From Herbaspirillum hiltneri N3 (GTDB lineage: Bacteria; Pseudomonadota; Gammaproteobacteria; Burkholderiales; Burkholderiaceae_D): a stretch of DNA of 64,000 bases. A program made the position numbers and the translations under genes. Every line of letters begins with the position of its first letter. Positions within the stretch are counted from its first letter, which is position 1. The notes under the pieces were generated by a model that did no database searches, was not told the origin of the DNA, and saw nothing but the letters and a program-made list of their open reading frames with translations. Below, in pieces: positions 36,385 through 45,712 of this stretch. The DNA is taken from positions 1,488,001-1,552,000 of the forward strand of contig NZ_CP011409.1 in the NCBI RefSeq assembly GCF_001267925.1, in the 5' to 3' direction.

Positions 36385-37725
36385 TCATTGCTTGATGATA
36401 ATCTCGCCGCGCAGCGAAAACGCGAATGCCTGCAGCACGGTGACGTCGATCATTTCGCCGATCAATCGGGCGCCGTTCGGACCGCCGTCGAAATTCACCA
36501 CGCGGTTGTTTTCCGTGCGGCCTTGCAATTCGTTCGGGTCCTTCTTCGAAGGGCCTTCGACCAGGATGCGCTGGACCGTACCAACCATGGCCTGGCTGAT
36601 CTTGCTGGCGTTATCCTGCACCACGGCTTGCAGATGTTGCAGGCGCTTCAGCTTGACCTCGGCCGGAGTGTCGTCGGCCAGGTTGGCGGCCGGCGTGCCC
36701 GGCCGCGGGCTGAACACGAAACTGAAACTGCTGTCGAAGCCGATGTCATTAATTAGCTTCATCAACGCGTTGAAGTCTTCTTCGGTCTCACCCGGGAAGC
36801 CGACGATGAAGTCGCTCGAAACCGTGATGTTGGGGCGGACTTCGCGCAGGCGGCGCAGCACCGATTTGTACTCCAGCGAGGTATAGCCGCGCTTCATCGC
36901 CGCCAGGATGCGGTCGGAGCCGTGTTGCGCCGGCAGGTACAGGTGATCGACCAGCTTGGGCACCTTGGCGTAGGTGTCGATCAGGCGCTGGGTGAATTCC
37001 TTGGGATGGCTGGTGACGAAGCGGATGCGCTGGATGCCGGGCATCTCGGCGATGTACTCGATCAGCAGCGCGAAGTCGGCGATCTCCCCGTCTTCCATGA
37101 CGCCGCGGAAGGCGTTGACGTTCTGTCCCAGCAGCGTGATTTCCTTGACGCCTTGTTCGGCCAGTCCGGCTACTTCGGTCAGCACGTCCTCGAAGCGGCG
37201 CGACACTTCCTCGCCGCGCGTGTACGGAACCACGCAGTAGCTGCAATACTTGCTGCAACCTTCCATGATGGACACATACGCGGTCGCGCCTTCGACGCGG
37301 GCCGGCGGCATGTGGTCGAACTTTTCGATTTCAGGGAAGCTGATGTCGACCTGCGGACGGCCGCTGAAACGGCGCTCGCTGATCATCTGCGGCAGGCGAT
37401 GCAAGGTTTGCGGGCCGAACACCATGTCGACGAAGGGGGCGCGCTTGACGATGGCTTCGCCTTCCTGCGAGGCCACGCAACCGCCGACGCCGATCAGCAG
37501 GTCGGGATTGTTCTTCTTCAGCTCGCGCAGGCGGCCGAGGTCGGAGAACACTTTTTCCTGTGCCTTTTCGCGCACCGAACAGGTGTTGAGCAGGATTACG
37601 TCGGCGTCTTCCGGCCGGTCGGTCTTGATCAGGCCGTCGGAAGCGTTCAGCACGTCGGCCATCTTGTCCGAGTCGTACTCGTTCATCTGGCAGCCGAAGG
37701 TTTTGATGAATACTTTTTTCTGCAT
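36385..37725 (-). CDS. miaB: tRNA-2-methylthio-N6-dimethylallyladenosine synthase MiaB
   Basis: MiaB is a radical-SAM methylthiotransferase that acts on i6A37 of tRNAs. With 446 residues it has three domains: the UPF0004 domain with [16 protein letters not shown] and two further Cys for the auxiliary cluster, the radical-SAM domain with the [18 protein letters not shown]ys triad, and a C-terminal TRAM domain. The start chosen is the ATG at 37725 ([12 protein letters not shown]); an ATG three codons earlier (37734) is possible. Its substrate is prepared by MiaA, which is also in this window (40.4 kb). Confidence 0.96.
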   Translation of the reverse strand: MQKKVFIKTFGCQMNEYDSDKMADVLNASDGLIKTDRPEDADVILLNTCSVREKAQEKVFSDLGRLRELKKNNPDLLIGVGGCVASQEGEAIVKRAPFVDMVFGPQTLHRLPQMISERRFSGRPQVDISFPEIEKFDHMPPARVEGATAYVSIMEGCSKYCSYCVVPYTRGEEVSRRFEDVLTEVAGLAEQGVKEITLLGQNVNAFRGVMEDGEIADFALLIEYIAEMPGIQRIRFVTSHPKEFTQRLIDTYAKVPKLVDHLYLPAQHGSDRILAAMKRGYTSLEYKSVLRRLREVRPNITVSSDFIVGFPGETEEDFNALMKLINDIGFDSSFSFVFSPRPGTPAANLADDTPAEVKLKRLQHLQAVVQDNASKISQAMVGTVQRILVEGPSKKDPNELQGRTENNRVVNFDGGPNGARLIGEMIDVTVLQAFAFSLRGEIIIKQ

Positions 37726-38042
37726 AAATGTCATTCAGGCATGAGAGCGCGGCGGGAGGGCTGGTCCTACGCACGTTGGCCGGCGAGCCGCATTGGCCAA
37801 GCGCCGGCAAGAGGAAGCTGATCGTAGAAAAACGCCAATCGCTGCAGTCGCGGCAGCCGGAAAGCCGGCTTGTGCGGCGCGATCCGGGGCGCCTGCAGTC
37901 GGGGCTTCCAAGGTCCGCGATTATAGCACCGGATGCCGCGTGGAGCCGCAGGCGGGGCGTGGACCGGGAGCGGCTCGAAACGGTGTCGAAAATGCTCAAA
38001 AAATGCCATCCATGCAACTCTCCGGCGAGTCTTTTGCAGCGT
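37726..38042. other. Noncoding 317-bp region between LysR gene and miaB
   Basis: No open frame with a ribosome site is supported. A perfect -10 box for miaB (37920-37925, minus strand) is the only clear signal. The stretch near 37850-37870 carries small GC-rich repeats such as GCCGGAAAGCCGGC, with no strong terminator found. Confidence 0.6.
37920..37925 (-). promoter_or_regulatory. -10 box of a probable miaB promoter
   Basis: Minus-strand TATAAT, about 195 bp upstream of miaB. The expected -35 position reads GGCTCC, a poor match, so an activator or another spacing may be needed. Confidence 0.4.
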
Positions 38043-38954
38043 TCAGGCGGGCGATCCTTCGGCGAAGCAGCTTTCCAGCCACTCCAGCACCGCACGCAGG
38101 CGCGGCAACGCCCGCAGGTCGCGGTGATACACCGCCCACGCCTCGCGTTGGAACTGGGGCATCGAGTTTCCATCCACCGCCGCCAGTTCCAGCTCCGGCG
38201 CCAGCAGGTAATGCGGCAGCAACGCCATGCCGACGCCGGCGCGCGCCGCCATGCATTGCGTCACCAGGCTGGTGCTGCGAAAGCGCACCGGATTGCCGCC
38301 GGCGTGGTCGGCCAGCCACTGCGTCTCGGGAATATCCGGTACGCCGTCGTCAAAGCCGATGAAAGGCGCGGACTCCGGCGCGGCGCGCCATTCGGCCACG
38401 CGTTCCCGGCTGCCGCACAGGAAATAGCTGATTTTGCCGAGCTTGCGCGCGATCAGGTCACCGTCCTGCGGTCGGGCGAAACGGATCGCCAGGTCGGCGT
38501 CGCGGCGCGCCAGGCTCACGGTCTGGTGGCTCATGCTGAATTCGATGTCGAGTTGCGGCCAGCGCTCCAGCAGCGCGGGCAGGCGCGGCGCCAGGAACAT
38601 GGTGCCCATCGCCTCGGTGCTGGCGATGCGCAGCTTGCCTTCCATGCGGATGTCTTCACCGGCCAGGCGGCGCGCCAGCTGCGCGGTTTGCGCCTGCATT
38701 TCGCGCGCAGCGGCCAGCACGGTTTCTCCCAGCCGCGTCAGCTCGGTATCGTCGCCACGCCGCGTGAACAGCGGGCCGTGCAAGGCATGCTCCAGCATCT
38801 GCAGGCGCCGGCTGACGGTGGCGTGGGTCACGCCTAAGACGCGTGCCGCACCTGAAAAGCTGCCGGATTCAACGAAGGCGGCGAAGGTGCGCAAGCCTTC
38901 CCAGTCGGCGGCGAGGAGTGCAGGCGAGTTGGATAGTGCTGTTAATTTATTCAC
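38043..38954 (-). CDS. LysR-family transcriptional regulator
   Basis: A 303-residue LysR-type regulator. The winged HTH (residues about 17-76) contains AAFVESGSFSGAARVLGVTH and SRRLQMLEHALHGPLFTRR. The effector-binding LysR_substrate domain follows and resembles the subgroup that has MGTMFLAPRLPALLERWPQL. The start is a GTG at 38954. It is divergent from the isochorismatase-type gene with 86 bp between, and probably controls it. A LysR-like T-N11-A palindrome overlaps the -10 of that gene. Confidence 0.9.
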   Translation of the reverse strand: MNKLTALSNSPALLAADWEGLRTFAAFVESGSFSGAARVLGVTHATVSRRLQMLEHALHGPLFTRRGDDTELTRLGETVLAAAREMQAQTAQLARRLAGEDIRMEGKLRIASTEAMGTMFLAPRLPALLERWPQLDIEFSMSHQTVSLARRDADLAIRFARPQDGDLIARKLGKISYFLCGSRERVAEWRAAPESAPFIGFDDGVPDIPETQWLADHAGGNPVRFRSTSLVTQCMAARAGVGMALLPHYLLAPELELAAVDGNSMPQFQREAWAVYHRDLRALPRLRAVLEWLESCFAEGSPA

Positions 38955-38977
38955 GGACGGCTACCTGTTTTTGTGAA

Positions 38978-39006
38978 TTGATGAACGTATTTTATCCGTC
39001 TAGGAT
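38978..39006 (+). promoter_or_regulatory. Promoter and LysR-type operator of the isochorismatase-like gene
   Basis: TTGATG (38978-38983), 17-bp spacer, TAGGAT (39001-39006) form a moderate promoter. ATCC-N5-GGAT (38994-39006) is a palindrome of T-N11-A type that overlaps the -10, as expected for control by the adjacent LysR protein. Confidence 0.5.
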
Positions 39007-39040
39007 GATTCCATCGTTCATCCCCATCAAGGAAAAAGCC

Positions 39041-39643
39041 ATGTCCACACCGAAAACCCTGCTGCAAATCGCCGGTGCCGCGCCGCGCTCGCCAAAGTGG
39101 CAAGACGCCGCGCTGGTGTTGATCGACCACCAGACCGAATACACCATCGGCGGCGTACCGCTGGCCGGCATTGACGCCGCCGTCAGCGAGATCGCCGTCT
39201 TGCTCAGGCAGGCGCGCGCCGCCGGCGCACCGGTCTTCCACGTTGTCCACCATGCCAGGCCCGGCGCCGCGCTGTTCGATCCGCAACGCGAATACGTCGA
39301 CATCATCGACGGACTGCAGCCGCATGACGGCGAAGTCATTGTGGTCAAGACGCTGCCGAATTCCTTCGCCGGCACCACGCTCGATGCGGAGCTGAAGAAG
39401 GCCGGGAAAAAGGAATTGATCATCGCTGGCTTCGCCACCCACATGTGCATCAGCGCCACCACGCGCTCGGCGCTGGATCATGGCTACGTGTCGACGGTAG
39501 TGGCGGCGGCCTGCGCCACGCGCGATCTGCCGGATGCCCTGGGTCAGGGCGTGGTGTCGGCGGCGGAGGTGCAGCGTGCGACGCTGGCGGCATTGGCCGA
39601 TCGTTTCGCGACGATCGTGCCGGACGCGGCTGCATTGAATTGA
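39041..39643 (+). CDS. Isochorismatase-family cysteine hydrolase
   Basis: A 200-residue hydrolase of the isochorismatase fold. The catalytic Asp is in LVLIDHQTEY, the Lys in EVIVVKTLPNSF, and the nucleophilic Cys in IAGFATHMCISATTRSALDHG. The core resembles the nicotinamidase-related group; the true substrate (an amide or ureido acid) is not known. The ATG at 39041 follows AAGGAAA. It is divergent from the LysR gene, its probable regulator, and convergent with the CBS gene, with 9 bp between the stops. Confidence 0.9.
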   Translation: MSTPKTLLQIAGAAPRSPKWQDAALVLIDHQTEYTIGGVPLAGIDAAVSEIAVLLRQARAAGAPVFHVVHHARPGAALFDPQREYVDIIDGLQPHDGEVIVVKTLPNSFAGTTLDAELKKAGKKELIIAGFATHMCISATTRSALDHGYVSTVVAAACATRDLPDALGQGVVSAAEVQRATLAALADRFATIVPDAAALN

Positions 39644-39652
39644 CCGGAAGGG

Positions 39653-40087
39653 TTATGGGGCGGTCGGGCTGGTCGGATTGATGCGCAGGTTCTTGAGAAT
39701 GTCGCGCCACGTAACGATGCCGACCGGCCTGAAGTTCAGGTCGACCACGGGCAGGCAGGAAATACTGTGGGTGTTGAAGGAATGGATCGCGTCATCAACT
39801 GTGGCGCTTTCCTGCAGCACGATCGGACGCCGCGTCATGATCTGATGCACGCGCTTGTTCAGGCTGGCGATGTCCTGGTAGCTTTCCCGGGCCGAGCCGA
39901 TGTTCGGGCTCAGCGCCTTGAGCAGATCGCGATCGGACACCACACCCAGTAGCTTGCGCTCTTCCACCACCAGCAGGTGATGGAATTTCAAATTGTCGAA
40001 AATCTCTTTCACCGTTTCCAGTTTGTCGTCCAGGTTCACGGTGACGAGCTTGGCGCTCATGATCTTCTTGATACTGACTCCAGCCAT
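39653..40087 (-). CDS. CBS-domain pair protein
   Basis: A 144-residue cytosolic protein that consists of two CBS motifs (residues about 8-60 and 80-135). The first reads IMSAKLVTVNLDDKLETVKE and the second IMTRRPIVLQESATVDDAIH. Such stand-alone pairs usually sense adenosine nucleotides. Target unknown. It lies between the hydrolase gene and tRNA-Met, with a terminator of the tRNA just upstream, so it has its own promoter. Confidence 0.88.
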   Translation of the reverse strand: MAGVSIKKIMSAKLVTVNLDDKLETVKEIFDNLKFHHLLVVEERKLLGVVSDRDLLKALSPNIGSARESYQDIASLNKRVHQIMTRRPIVLQESATVDDAIHSFNTHSISCLPVVDLNFRPVGIVTWRDILKNLRINPTSPTAP

Positions 40088-40170
40088 TGCTCCTCCGTTG
40101 ACGATACCGGATTGTCCCTCATGCCTTGCGAGTCGGACAATAGCCCTGAATCAAGTGCGCGCCGGAAAAC

Positions 40171-40198
40171 AAAAAAGGCCCGTGAGAACACGGGCCTT
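40171..40198 (-). terminator. Rho-independent terminator of tRNA-Met
   Basis: Minus strand: AAGGCCCGTG pairs with CACGGGCCTT around TTCT, then TTTTG. It lies 11 bp after the CCA end of the tRNA. Confidence 0.92.
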
Positions 40199-40208
40199 CG
40201 GATGTCTT

Positions 40209-40285
40209 TGGTGGTGATAGGTGGACTTGAACCACCGACCCCAGCATTATGAGTGCTGTGCTCTAACCAACTGAGCTATATCACC
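40209..40285 (-). tRNA. tRNA-Met (CAU), elongator type
   Basis: A 77-nt cloverleaf read on the minus strand. Acceptor stem GGTGATA/TATCACC, D arm GCTC/GAGC, anticodon stem CAGCA/TGCTG with loop CTCATAA (anticodon CAT at 40251-40249), variable GGGTC, and T arm GGTGG-TTCAAGT-CCACC. The discriminator A and CCA end are encoded. The sequence matches elongator tRNA-Met in the anticodon arm; the first base pair G-C excludes the initiator type with its 1-72 mismatch. A tRNA-Ile2 (CAU) is less likely. Confidence 0.95.
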
Positions 40286-40300
40286 AAAAGCAAGCCCGTG

Positions 40301-40329
40301 ATTATGCTGTCTGATCGGAAGGCTGTCAA
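40301..40329 (-). promoter_or_regulatory. Sigma-70 promoter of tRNA-Met
   Basis: Minus strand: perfect TTGACA (40324-40329), 17-bp spacer and CATAAT (40301-40306). The tRNA begins 15 bp beyond the -10. Confidence 0.85.
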
Positions 40330-40340
40330 GAAGATTTAAA

Positions 40341-40369
40341 CCGCCGGTTGAAGTTTCCTCAACCGGCGC
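40341..40369 (-). terminator. Rho-independent terminator after miaA
   Basis: Minus strand: CGCCGGTTGA and TCAACCGGCG form a perfect 10-bp stem with a seven-base loop, followed by GTTTAAAT. It ends the mutL-miaA transcript before the tRNA promoter. Confidence 0.75.
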
Positions 40370-40383
40370 TTATGTCTTTTCTG

Positions 40384-41334
40384 TCAATGTTCCAGCGCCT
40401 TGCGCACATGCGCCATCACGGTCTGGGTAGCGTCGGGCGCGTTGAAGTCAATGACGACGCGTTCCGGCGTCGAGCGCAGCCAGGTAATCTGGCGCTTGGC
40501 CAGTTGTCGTGTGGCAATGATGCCGCGCTCGCGCATTTCGGCGTGGTCATATTGGCCGTCGAGATGTTCCCAGGCCTGGCGATAGCCGACGCAACGCATC
40601 GAGGGCAGGCCCAGGTGCAGGTCGCCGCGGGCGCGCAGCTTGCGCACTTCGTCGAGCAGGCCGTCGTTTTCCAGCATGAGGTCGAAGCGGCGTGCGATGC
40701 GCTCGTGCAGTACGGCGCGGTCGGACGGCTCCAGCGCCAGCGGCAGCAATGTGAACGGCAGCGCCGCTGCGGTCTTTTGCGTCAGCAGCGCCGACATCGG
40801 TTTGCCGGTCAGTTCGATGATTTCCAGTGCGCGCTGGATGCGCTGGCTGTCGTTGGGTTTGAGGCGGGCTGCGGTCTCCGGGTCGAGCGTGGCGAGGCGC
40901 GCGTGCTGCGCCGGTACGCCGTCGCGCGCGGCTTCCTCGTCCAGGCGTGCACGCACTTCGGGATCGGCTTCGGGCAAGTCGTCGAGGCCGTCGCGCAAGA
41001 CCTTGAAATACAGCATGGTGCCACCCACCAGCAGCGGCAGCTTGCCGCGTGCATGGATGTCCTGAGCCAGGCGTAGCGCGTCGTTGCGGAACTGCATGGC
41101 GGAATAGGCTTCCGTCGGATCGAGGATATCGATCAGATGATGCGGCACGCCGGCGAGTTCGTCGGCGGTGGGCTTGGCGGTGCCGATGTCCATCTCGCGA
41201 TACACCAGCGCCGAATCGACGGAGATGATTTCACAAGGGATGTGTCTGGCGATTTCCAGCGCCGCCGCAGTCTTGCCGGAAGCGGTCGGCCCCATGATGG
41301 CGACCGCGAGCGGCGCCGCCGGTGCAGCAGCCAT
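40384..41334 (-). CDS. miaA: tRNA dimethylallyltransferase MiaA
   Basis: MiaA puts an isopentenyl group on A37 of tRNAs that read UNN codons; MiaB then methylthiolates it. It has 316 residues. The P-loop is [16 protein letters not shown], followed by [20 protein letters not shown] and [20 protein letters not shown]. It begins one base after the mutL stop codon, so it is coupled to mutL, as in E. coli. A terminator follows. Confidence 0.97.
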   Translation of the reverse strand: MAAAPAAPLAVAIMGPTASGKTAAALEIARHIPCEIISVDSALVYREMDIGTAKPTADELAGVPHHLIDILDPTEAYSAMQFRNDALRLAQDIHARGKLPLLVGGTMLYFKVLRDGLDDLPEADPEVRARLDEEAARDGVPAQHARLATLDPETAARLKPNDSQRIQRALEIIELTGKPMSALLTQKTAAALPFTLLPLALEPSDRAVLHERIARRFDLMLENDGLLDEVRKLRARGDLHLGLPSMRCVGYRQAWEHLDGQYDHAEMRERGIIATRQLAKRQITWLRSTPERVVIDFNAPDATQTVMAHVRKALEH

Positions 41335-41335
41335 C

Positions 41336-43228
41336 CTATTGTCCGCGCAGGAAAAGTTTGTCCATGTCGGACAAGGCCAGCTGGCTCCAAGTCGGGCGGC
41401 CGTGGTTGCACTGGTCGGCGCGCTCGGTGGCTTCCATCTGGCGCAGCAGCGCGTTCATTTCCGGTACGGTCAGGCTGCGGTTGGCGCGCACGGCGGTGTG
41501 GCAGGCCAGCGTGCCGAGCAGTTCGTTGCGGCGTTCGAGCAGTACGCGCGAGCCGCCGAATTCACGCACATCGCGCAGCACATCGCGGGCCAGTGTCTGG
41601 GCGTCGGCGTTCTTGAGCAGTGCCGGCACCGCGCGCACTGCGAGTGTGGTCGGCGACATCGCAGCGATGTCGAAGCCGAGTGCGCTCAAGGTTTCCTGGT
41701 GTTCTTCGGCGGTGCCGACTTCGACCGCGTCGGCGTAGAAGGTCACCGGGATCAGCAGCGGCTGCACGAACATGGAATTGTCGTCGAGCGCATTCTTCAG
41801 CTGCTCATACAGGATGCGTTCGTGCGCGGCGTGCATGTCGACCACCACCAGGCCCTTGCTGTTCTGCGCCAGCACGTAGATGCCATGCAACTGCGCCAGC
41901 GCGAAGCCGAGCGGGAACTCGCCGTCCGGCAATGGCTGTGGCTGTGTGTGGGCGGACGCCGGCATGGCAAAAGCGCTCGGCGCAGTTCGATTGTCGAAGC
42001 CCGACGCCATGTCCAGATTGGTTTGTACGCCCGGTTGGAACATCGCACCGTATTCGCCGGTGTTCTGCGCCACGCCGAAGCCGCCGGCGGAGAAATTCGG
42101 TCGCAGCTGCGCGCCGAATTCATTCTGATATTGCGGCTGAGGCTGGGTTTGTTGATCGCGTATCCACGGCATTGCACCGGCGGCTTGCGGCGCGGGCGCA
42201 TTGCCGAACGAGGTAGCCGACGTCGCCGCCAGCGCGCGGCTGACGGCGTGGAAAACAAATTGATGCACGCTGCGGCTGTCGCGGAAGCGAACTTCGATCT
42301 TGGATGGATGGACGTTGACGTCGACCAGCGCCGGATCGAGATCGAGCGAGAGCGCATACGACGGATAGCGGTCGCCGTGCAGTACATCCTGGTAAGCGGC
42401 GCGCACTGCATGCACCAGCAGCTTGTCGCGCACGAAGCGGCCGTTGACGTAAAAGTACTGACCATCGGCGCGCGCCTTGGAGGCGGTCGGCAAACCGACG
42501 AAGCCGTGCAGGCGCAGCGGGCCGGCGCTCTCATCGAGCGGCAGGCGCGCGTTGGCGAATTCGTCGCCGAGGATGTGCGCGCTGCGCTTGGCGAATTCAC
42601 CGGTGTTCCAGTGATCGACGGTCTTGCCGTTGTGGGTCAGGGAAAACGTCACGTCCGGGCGCGCCAGCGCAATGCGGCGCACGACTTCGGCGCAGTGGCC
42701 GTATTCGGTTTGTTCGGATTTCAGGAACTTGCGGCGCGCCGGCGTATTGAAATACAGATCCTGTACGTCGATCGTGGTGCCGGGGGCGCCGGACGCAGGC
42801 ACCACGCTGCCTTCCTGCGAGCCGCTGATTTCCCAGGCGTGTGCGGCGTCGGCGGTGCGCGTAGTCAGCGTGAGCTGCGCGACCGAGGCGATCGAGGCCA
42901 GTGCCTCACCGCGAAAACCCAGCGTGCCGACGTTTTCCAGATCGGTCAGCGAAGCGATCTTGGAGGTAGCGTGACGGGCGAGCGCCAGCGGCATCTGCTC
43001 CGGCGGAATGCCGCGGCCGTTGTCGGTGATGGCGATGCGCTTGACGCCGCCCTGTTCCAGGCGCACGGTGATTTGCGTGGCGCCGGCATCGAGCGCGTTC
43101 TCCAGCAATTCCTTGACGACGGCGGAAGGACGTTCGATGACTTCGCCGGCAGCGATCTGTGAAATCAGCTGGTCGGGCAGGGCCTGAATCGGGCGAAGGG
43201 TGCGGGGCGGGCGATCTGGTGCGTTCAT
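41336..43228 (-). CDS. mutL: DNA mismatch repair protein MutL
   Basis: MutL links mismatch recognition by MutS to strand incision. It has 630 residues: an N-terminal GHKL ATPase with [24 protein letters not shown] and [14 protein letters not shown], a Pro/Gln-rich linker (about 330-430), and a C-terminal dimer domain. That domain contains [12 protein letters not shown] (from Asp464), close to the endonuclease metal motif DQHAX2EX4E with Met for Gln, plus ACHTAVRAN and CNHGRP, the companion motifs. So it is probably a nicking MutL, as expected for beta-proteobacteria that lack MutH. Coupled to miaA. Confidence 0.97.
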   Translation of the reverse strand: MNAPDRPPRTLRPIQALPDQLISQIAAGEVIERPSAVVKELLENALDAGATQITVRLEQGGVKRIAITDNGRGIPPEQMPLALARHATSKIASLTDLENVGTLGFRGEALASIASVAQLTLTTRTADAAHAWEISGSQEGSVVPASGAPGTTIDVQDLYFNTPARRKFLKSEQTEYGHCAEVVRRIALARPDVTFSLTHNGKTVDHWNTGEFAKRSAHILGDEFANARLPLDESAGPLRLHGFVGLPTASKARADGQYFYVNGRFVRDKLLVHAVRAAYQDVLHGDRYPSYALSLDLDPALVDVNVHPSKIEVRFRDSRSVHQFVFHAVSRALAATSATSFGNAPAPQAAGAMPWIRDQQTQPQPQYQNEFGAQLRPNFSAGGFGVAQNTGEYGAMFQPGVQTNLDMASGFDNRTAPSAFAMPASAHTQPQPLPDGEFPLGFALAQLHGIYVLAQNSKGLVVVDMHAAHERILYEQLKNALDDNSMFVQPLLIPVTFYADAVEVGTAEEHQETLSALGFDIAAMSPTTLAVRAVPALLKNADAQTLARDVLRDVREFGGSRVLLERRNELLGTLACHTAVRANRSLTVPEMNALLRQMEATERADQCNHGRPTWSQLALSDMDKLFLRGQ

Positions 43229-43287
43229 CCGGCGATTATACCGCCAGCCGGCTTAGGGATCGCCCAGCGCCGGCTGTGACGGCAGGG

Positions 43288-45441
43288 TCAGAACTGTTCC
43301 CAGTCGTCGTCCCTGGATGGCGCCGGCAGGGATTTCTTCGCGGCCGGAAGTTTGGCGACGGGCGCGGCTTTCGGCGCAGTCGCCCCCTTGATCGCCGGCG
43401 TTGCCTTGGCGACGGCTTTGCGCACTGGTGCCGCAGCAGCGCCGAACGACATGGCATGCGTTTCGTCCAGTTTGAAGGTGCTGACCGACGCCGTGAGCTT
43501 GTGCGCCTGGTCTTGCAACGATTGTGCGGCAGCAGCGGCTTGCTCCACCAGCGCGGCGTTTTGCTGCGTGGTCTGCTCCATCTGAACGATGGCATGGTTG
43601 ACCTGCTCGATGCCGGCGCGCTGTTCCTGGCTGGCCGAACTGATTTCGCCGACGATGTCGGTCACGCGCTTGACGCTGGCGACCACTTCGCCCATGGTTG
43701 CGCCTGCTTGTTCCACCAGCTTGCTGCCGGCCTCGACCTTGTCGACCGAGTCGTCGATGAGGCCCTTGATTTCCTTGGCGGCGGCGGCCGAGCGTTGCGC
43801 CAGGCTGCGCACTTCGGACGCCACCACGGCAAAGCCGCGGCCTTGTTCGCCGGCGCGCGCGGCTTCCACTGCCGCATTGAGGGCGAGGATGTTGGTCTGG
43901 AAGGCAATGCCGTCGATCACGCTGATGATGTCGACGATCTTGCGCGAGGATTCATTGATCGAGCCCATGGTGTCGACCACCTGGCCGACCACTGCGCCGC
44001 CTTGCGCGGCGACTTCCGAGGCCGACAGTGCGAGCTGGTTGGCCTGGCCGGCGTTATCGGCGTTCTGCTTCACGGTCGAGGTCAGTTCTTCCATGGCCGA
44101 TGCGGTTTCTTCCAGCGAACCGGCCTGCTGTTCGGTACGCGACGACAGGTCCAGGTTGCCGGTTGCGATTTCGACCGATGCCGTGGTGATCTGCTCGGTG
44201 CCCTGGCGCACGTCGGCGACCACGTGGGCGAGGCCTTCGCTGATGCCGTTGACGGCGCGCATGAGCTGGCCGATTTCATCCTGCTGGCCATCGGCGACGC
44301 GCACGCGCGCGGTCAGGTCGCCGCTCGCCAGCAGATCGGCGGCGGCGCGGGCGCGCGCCAGCGGACGCGTCACCACTTGCTTGATCACGACCGCCAGCAC
44401 CACGCCGACCAGCAGCAGGAAGGCCGCGCCGAACAGCATGAAGCGGTTGCGCATGGCGGCGATTTCCTTGGTCACTTCTTCGGCGTAGGTCTCGCCGACG
44501 ATGACCCAGTTCCAGGCCGGGAATTGCGAGAAGGCGACGATCTTTTCTTCGCCGCTGTGGCCGGTGGTATCCGGGTTGTCCCACATGTAGCGCATCACGC
44601 CTTGCTTCTTGGCCAGCATGTCCTTGATGAATTCCTTGCCGTCGGTGTCTTTCAGTCCCAGCAGGTTCTTGCCTTCATCCTTGGGTCCGGCCAGCAGCGT
44701 GCCGTAATCCTTGCCTTCCTTGGCGTTAAGCACGTAGAAGAAACCGGTCTCGCCGATCTTCAGCGCCTTGATCTTGTCCTTGAGCGCCTTGATGTCGCCC
44801 GAAATGTCGACGCCGACATACAGCACGCCGATGAGCTGGCCGGCGGCGTCCTTGATCGGCACGTATTTGGTGATGTACTGCTTGCCGAACAGCGTGGCGA
44901 TGCCGCTATACGATTTGTCCGCTTTCAGCGCCGCGTAGCCTGGATGCGCACGGTCGAGCAGGGTGCCGACCGCGCGTTCGCCGTCTTCCTTCTTGACCGA
45001 GGTCGAGACGCGCACGAAGTCGTCGCCGGTCTTGGCGAAGATGGTCGCGGTCACGCCGGTCTGCGCGGTGAAGCGGTCGGGGATCGCGAAGTCGAGGTTG
45101 AGGTCGGTGTCGCCGTTGCGCAGCACCGGTGTGGCCTTGTCGCCGATCTGTACGGTGCGGCTGGTGTCCAGCGTGAACTTGCCCGGGAAGGAGTTGGTGA
45201 ACATGTTGGAAAAGCGTTCCACCTGACTGTTCACCGAACGGTCGAACATCTCGACCATATTCACTACGCCGCGCGTTTCGCCGCTGATCTGGTTCATCGA
45301 GCGCTGTTCCAGCATGGCTGAGGTGCTGTAGTCGATCAGCAGGATCGCTGCAACAAACAGCGCGCCGACCAGGGCGAGGGTGAGGGAAGTGAGCTTGGTG
45401 CCGACGGCCCAGCTGCGATAGTGGAAGGCAGAATTTTGCAT
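43288..45441 (-). CDS. Methyl-accepting chemotaxis protein with large Cache sensor
   Basis: A 717-residue chemoreceptor. From the ATG at 45441 ([17 protein letters not shown]) TM1 is at about residues 17-37. A periplasmic sensor of about 295 residues of the Cache_3-Cache_2 type follows ([45 protein letters not shown]), then TM2 near 333-356, HAMP, and the signalling coiled coil with tip [20 protein letters not shown]. It ends in an Ala/Lys/Pro linker and DDDWEQF, the same C-terminal heptapeptide as the other chemoreceptor. Ligands of such Cache receptors are often organic or amino acids; this one is unknown. Confidence 0.93.
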   Translation of the reverse strand: MQNSAFHYRSWAVGTKLTSLTLALVGALFVAAILLIDYSTSAMLEQRSMNQISGETRGVVNMVEMFDRSVNSQVERFSNMFTNSFPGKFTLDTSRTVQIGDKATPVLRNGDTDLNLDFAIPDRFTAQTGVTATIFAKTGDDFVRVSTSVKKEDGERAVGTLLDRAHPGYAALKADKSYSGIATLFGKQYITKYVPIKDAAGQLIGVLYVGVDISGDIKALKDKIKALKIGETGFFYVLNAKEGKDYGTLLAGPKDEGKNLLGLKDTDGKEFIKDMLAKKQGVMRYMWDNPDTTGHSGEEKIVAFSQFPAWNWVIVGETYAEEVTKEIAAMRNRFMLFGAAFLLLVGVVLAVVIKQVVTRPLARARAAADLLASGDLTARVRVADGQQDEIGQLMRAVNGISEGLAHVVADVRQGTEQITTASVEIATGNLDLSSRTEQQAGSLEETASAMEELTSTVKQNADNAGQANQLALSASEVAAQGGAVVGQVVDTMGSINESSRKIVDIISVIDGIAFQTNILALNAAVEAARAGEQGRGFAVVASEVRSLAQRSAAAAKEIKGLIDDSVDKVEAGSKLVEQAGATMGEVVASVKRVTDIVGEISSASQEQRAGIEQVNHAIVQMEQTTQQNAALVEQAAAAAQSLQDQAHKLTASVSTFKLDETHAMSFGAAAAPVRKAVAKATPAIKGATAPKAAPVAKLPAAKKSLPAPSRDDDWEQF

Positions 45442-45610
45442 GGTGTGGTTTTCTTTTTGTCTGGGCGCCGGGCGCCCGGGTGCCGCGAGCAGTCGTTTGA
45501 AGGCGAACTTCAGCAAACGTTTGCGCGTGCGCGGCCGTGTAGGAATACTTCAGGTTTTTGAACGCCAGCAAGTATAGCCAACTTCGCTTTTCCTGCGGTC
45601 CCATTTCAGC

Positions 45611-45635
45611 CAAAAAACAACGTAACTCGTTGTTT
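45611..45635 (-). terminator. Possible terminator after the GGDEF-EAL gene
   Basis: Minus strand: AAACAACG and CGTTGTTT pair across AGTTA and are followed by TTT. The stem is A/T-rich, so weak, but placement 78 bp after the stop codon is right. Confidence 0.5.
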
Positions 45636-45712
45636 ATGCAGTGGTTTTCGCGGTAATACCAATGAAAAACGATGTAATAATGCTACGCAATATTGTTTCT
45701 CTAATAAAACTT

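Noticed and set aside
40209..40285. tRNA-Met as an integration site
   Set aside because: No integrase gene and no duplicated 3' tRNA end were seen within the window; its flanks are ordinary genes.
41168..43162. 664-codon open frame opposite mutL
   Set aside because: Antisense shadow of a highly conserved gene.
43159..45321. 720-codon open frame opposite the Cache chemoreceptor
   Set aside because: Fully antisense to a clear chemoreceptor; its internal repeats mirror the coiled coil.
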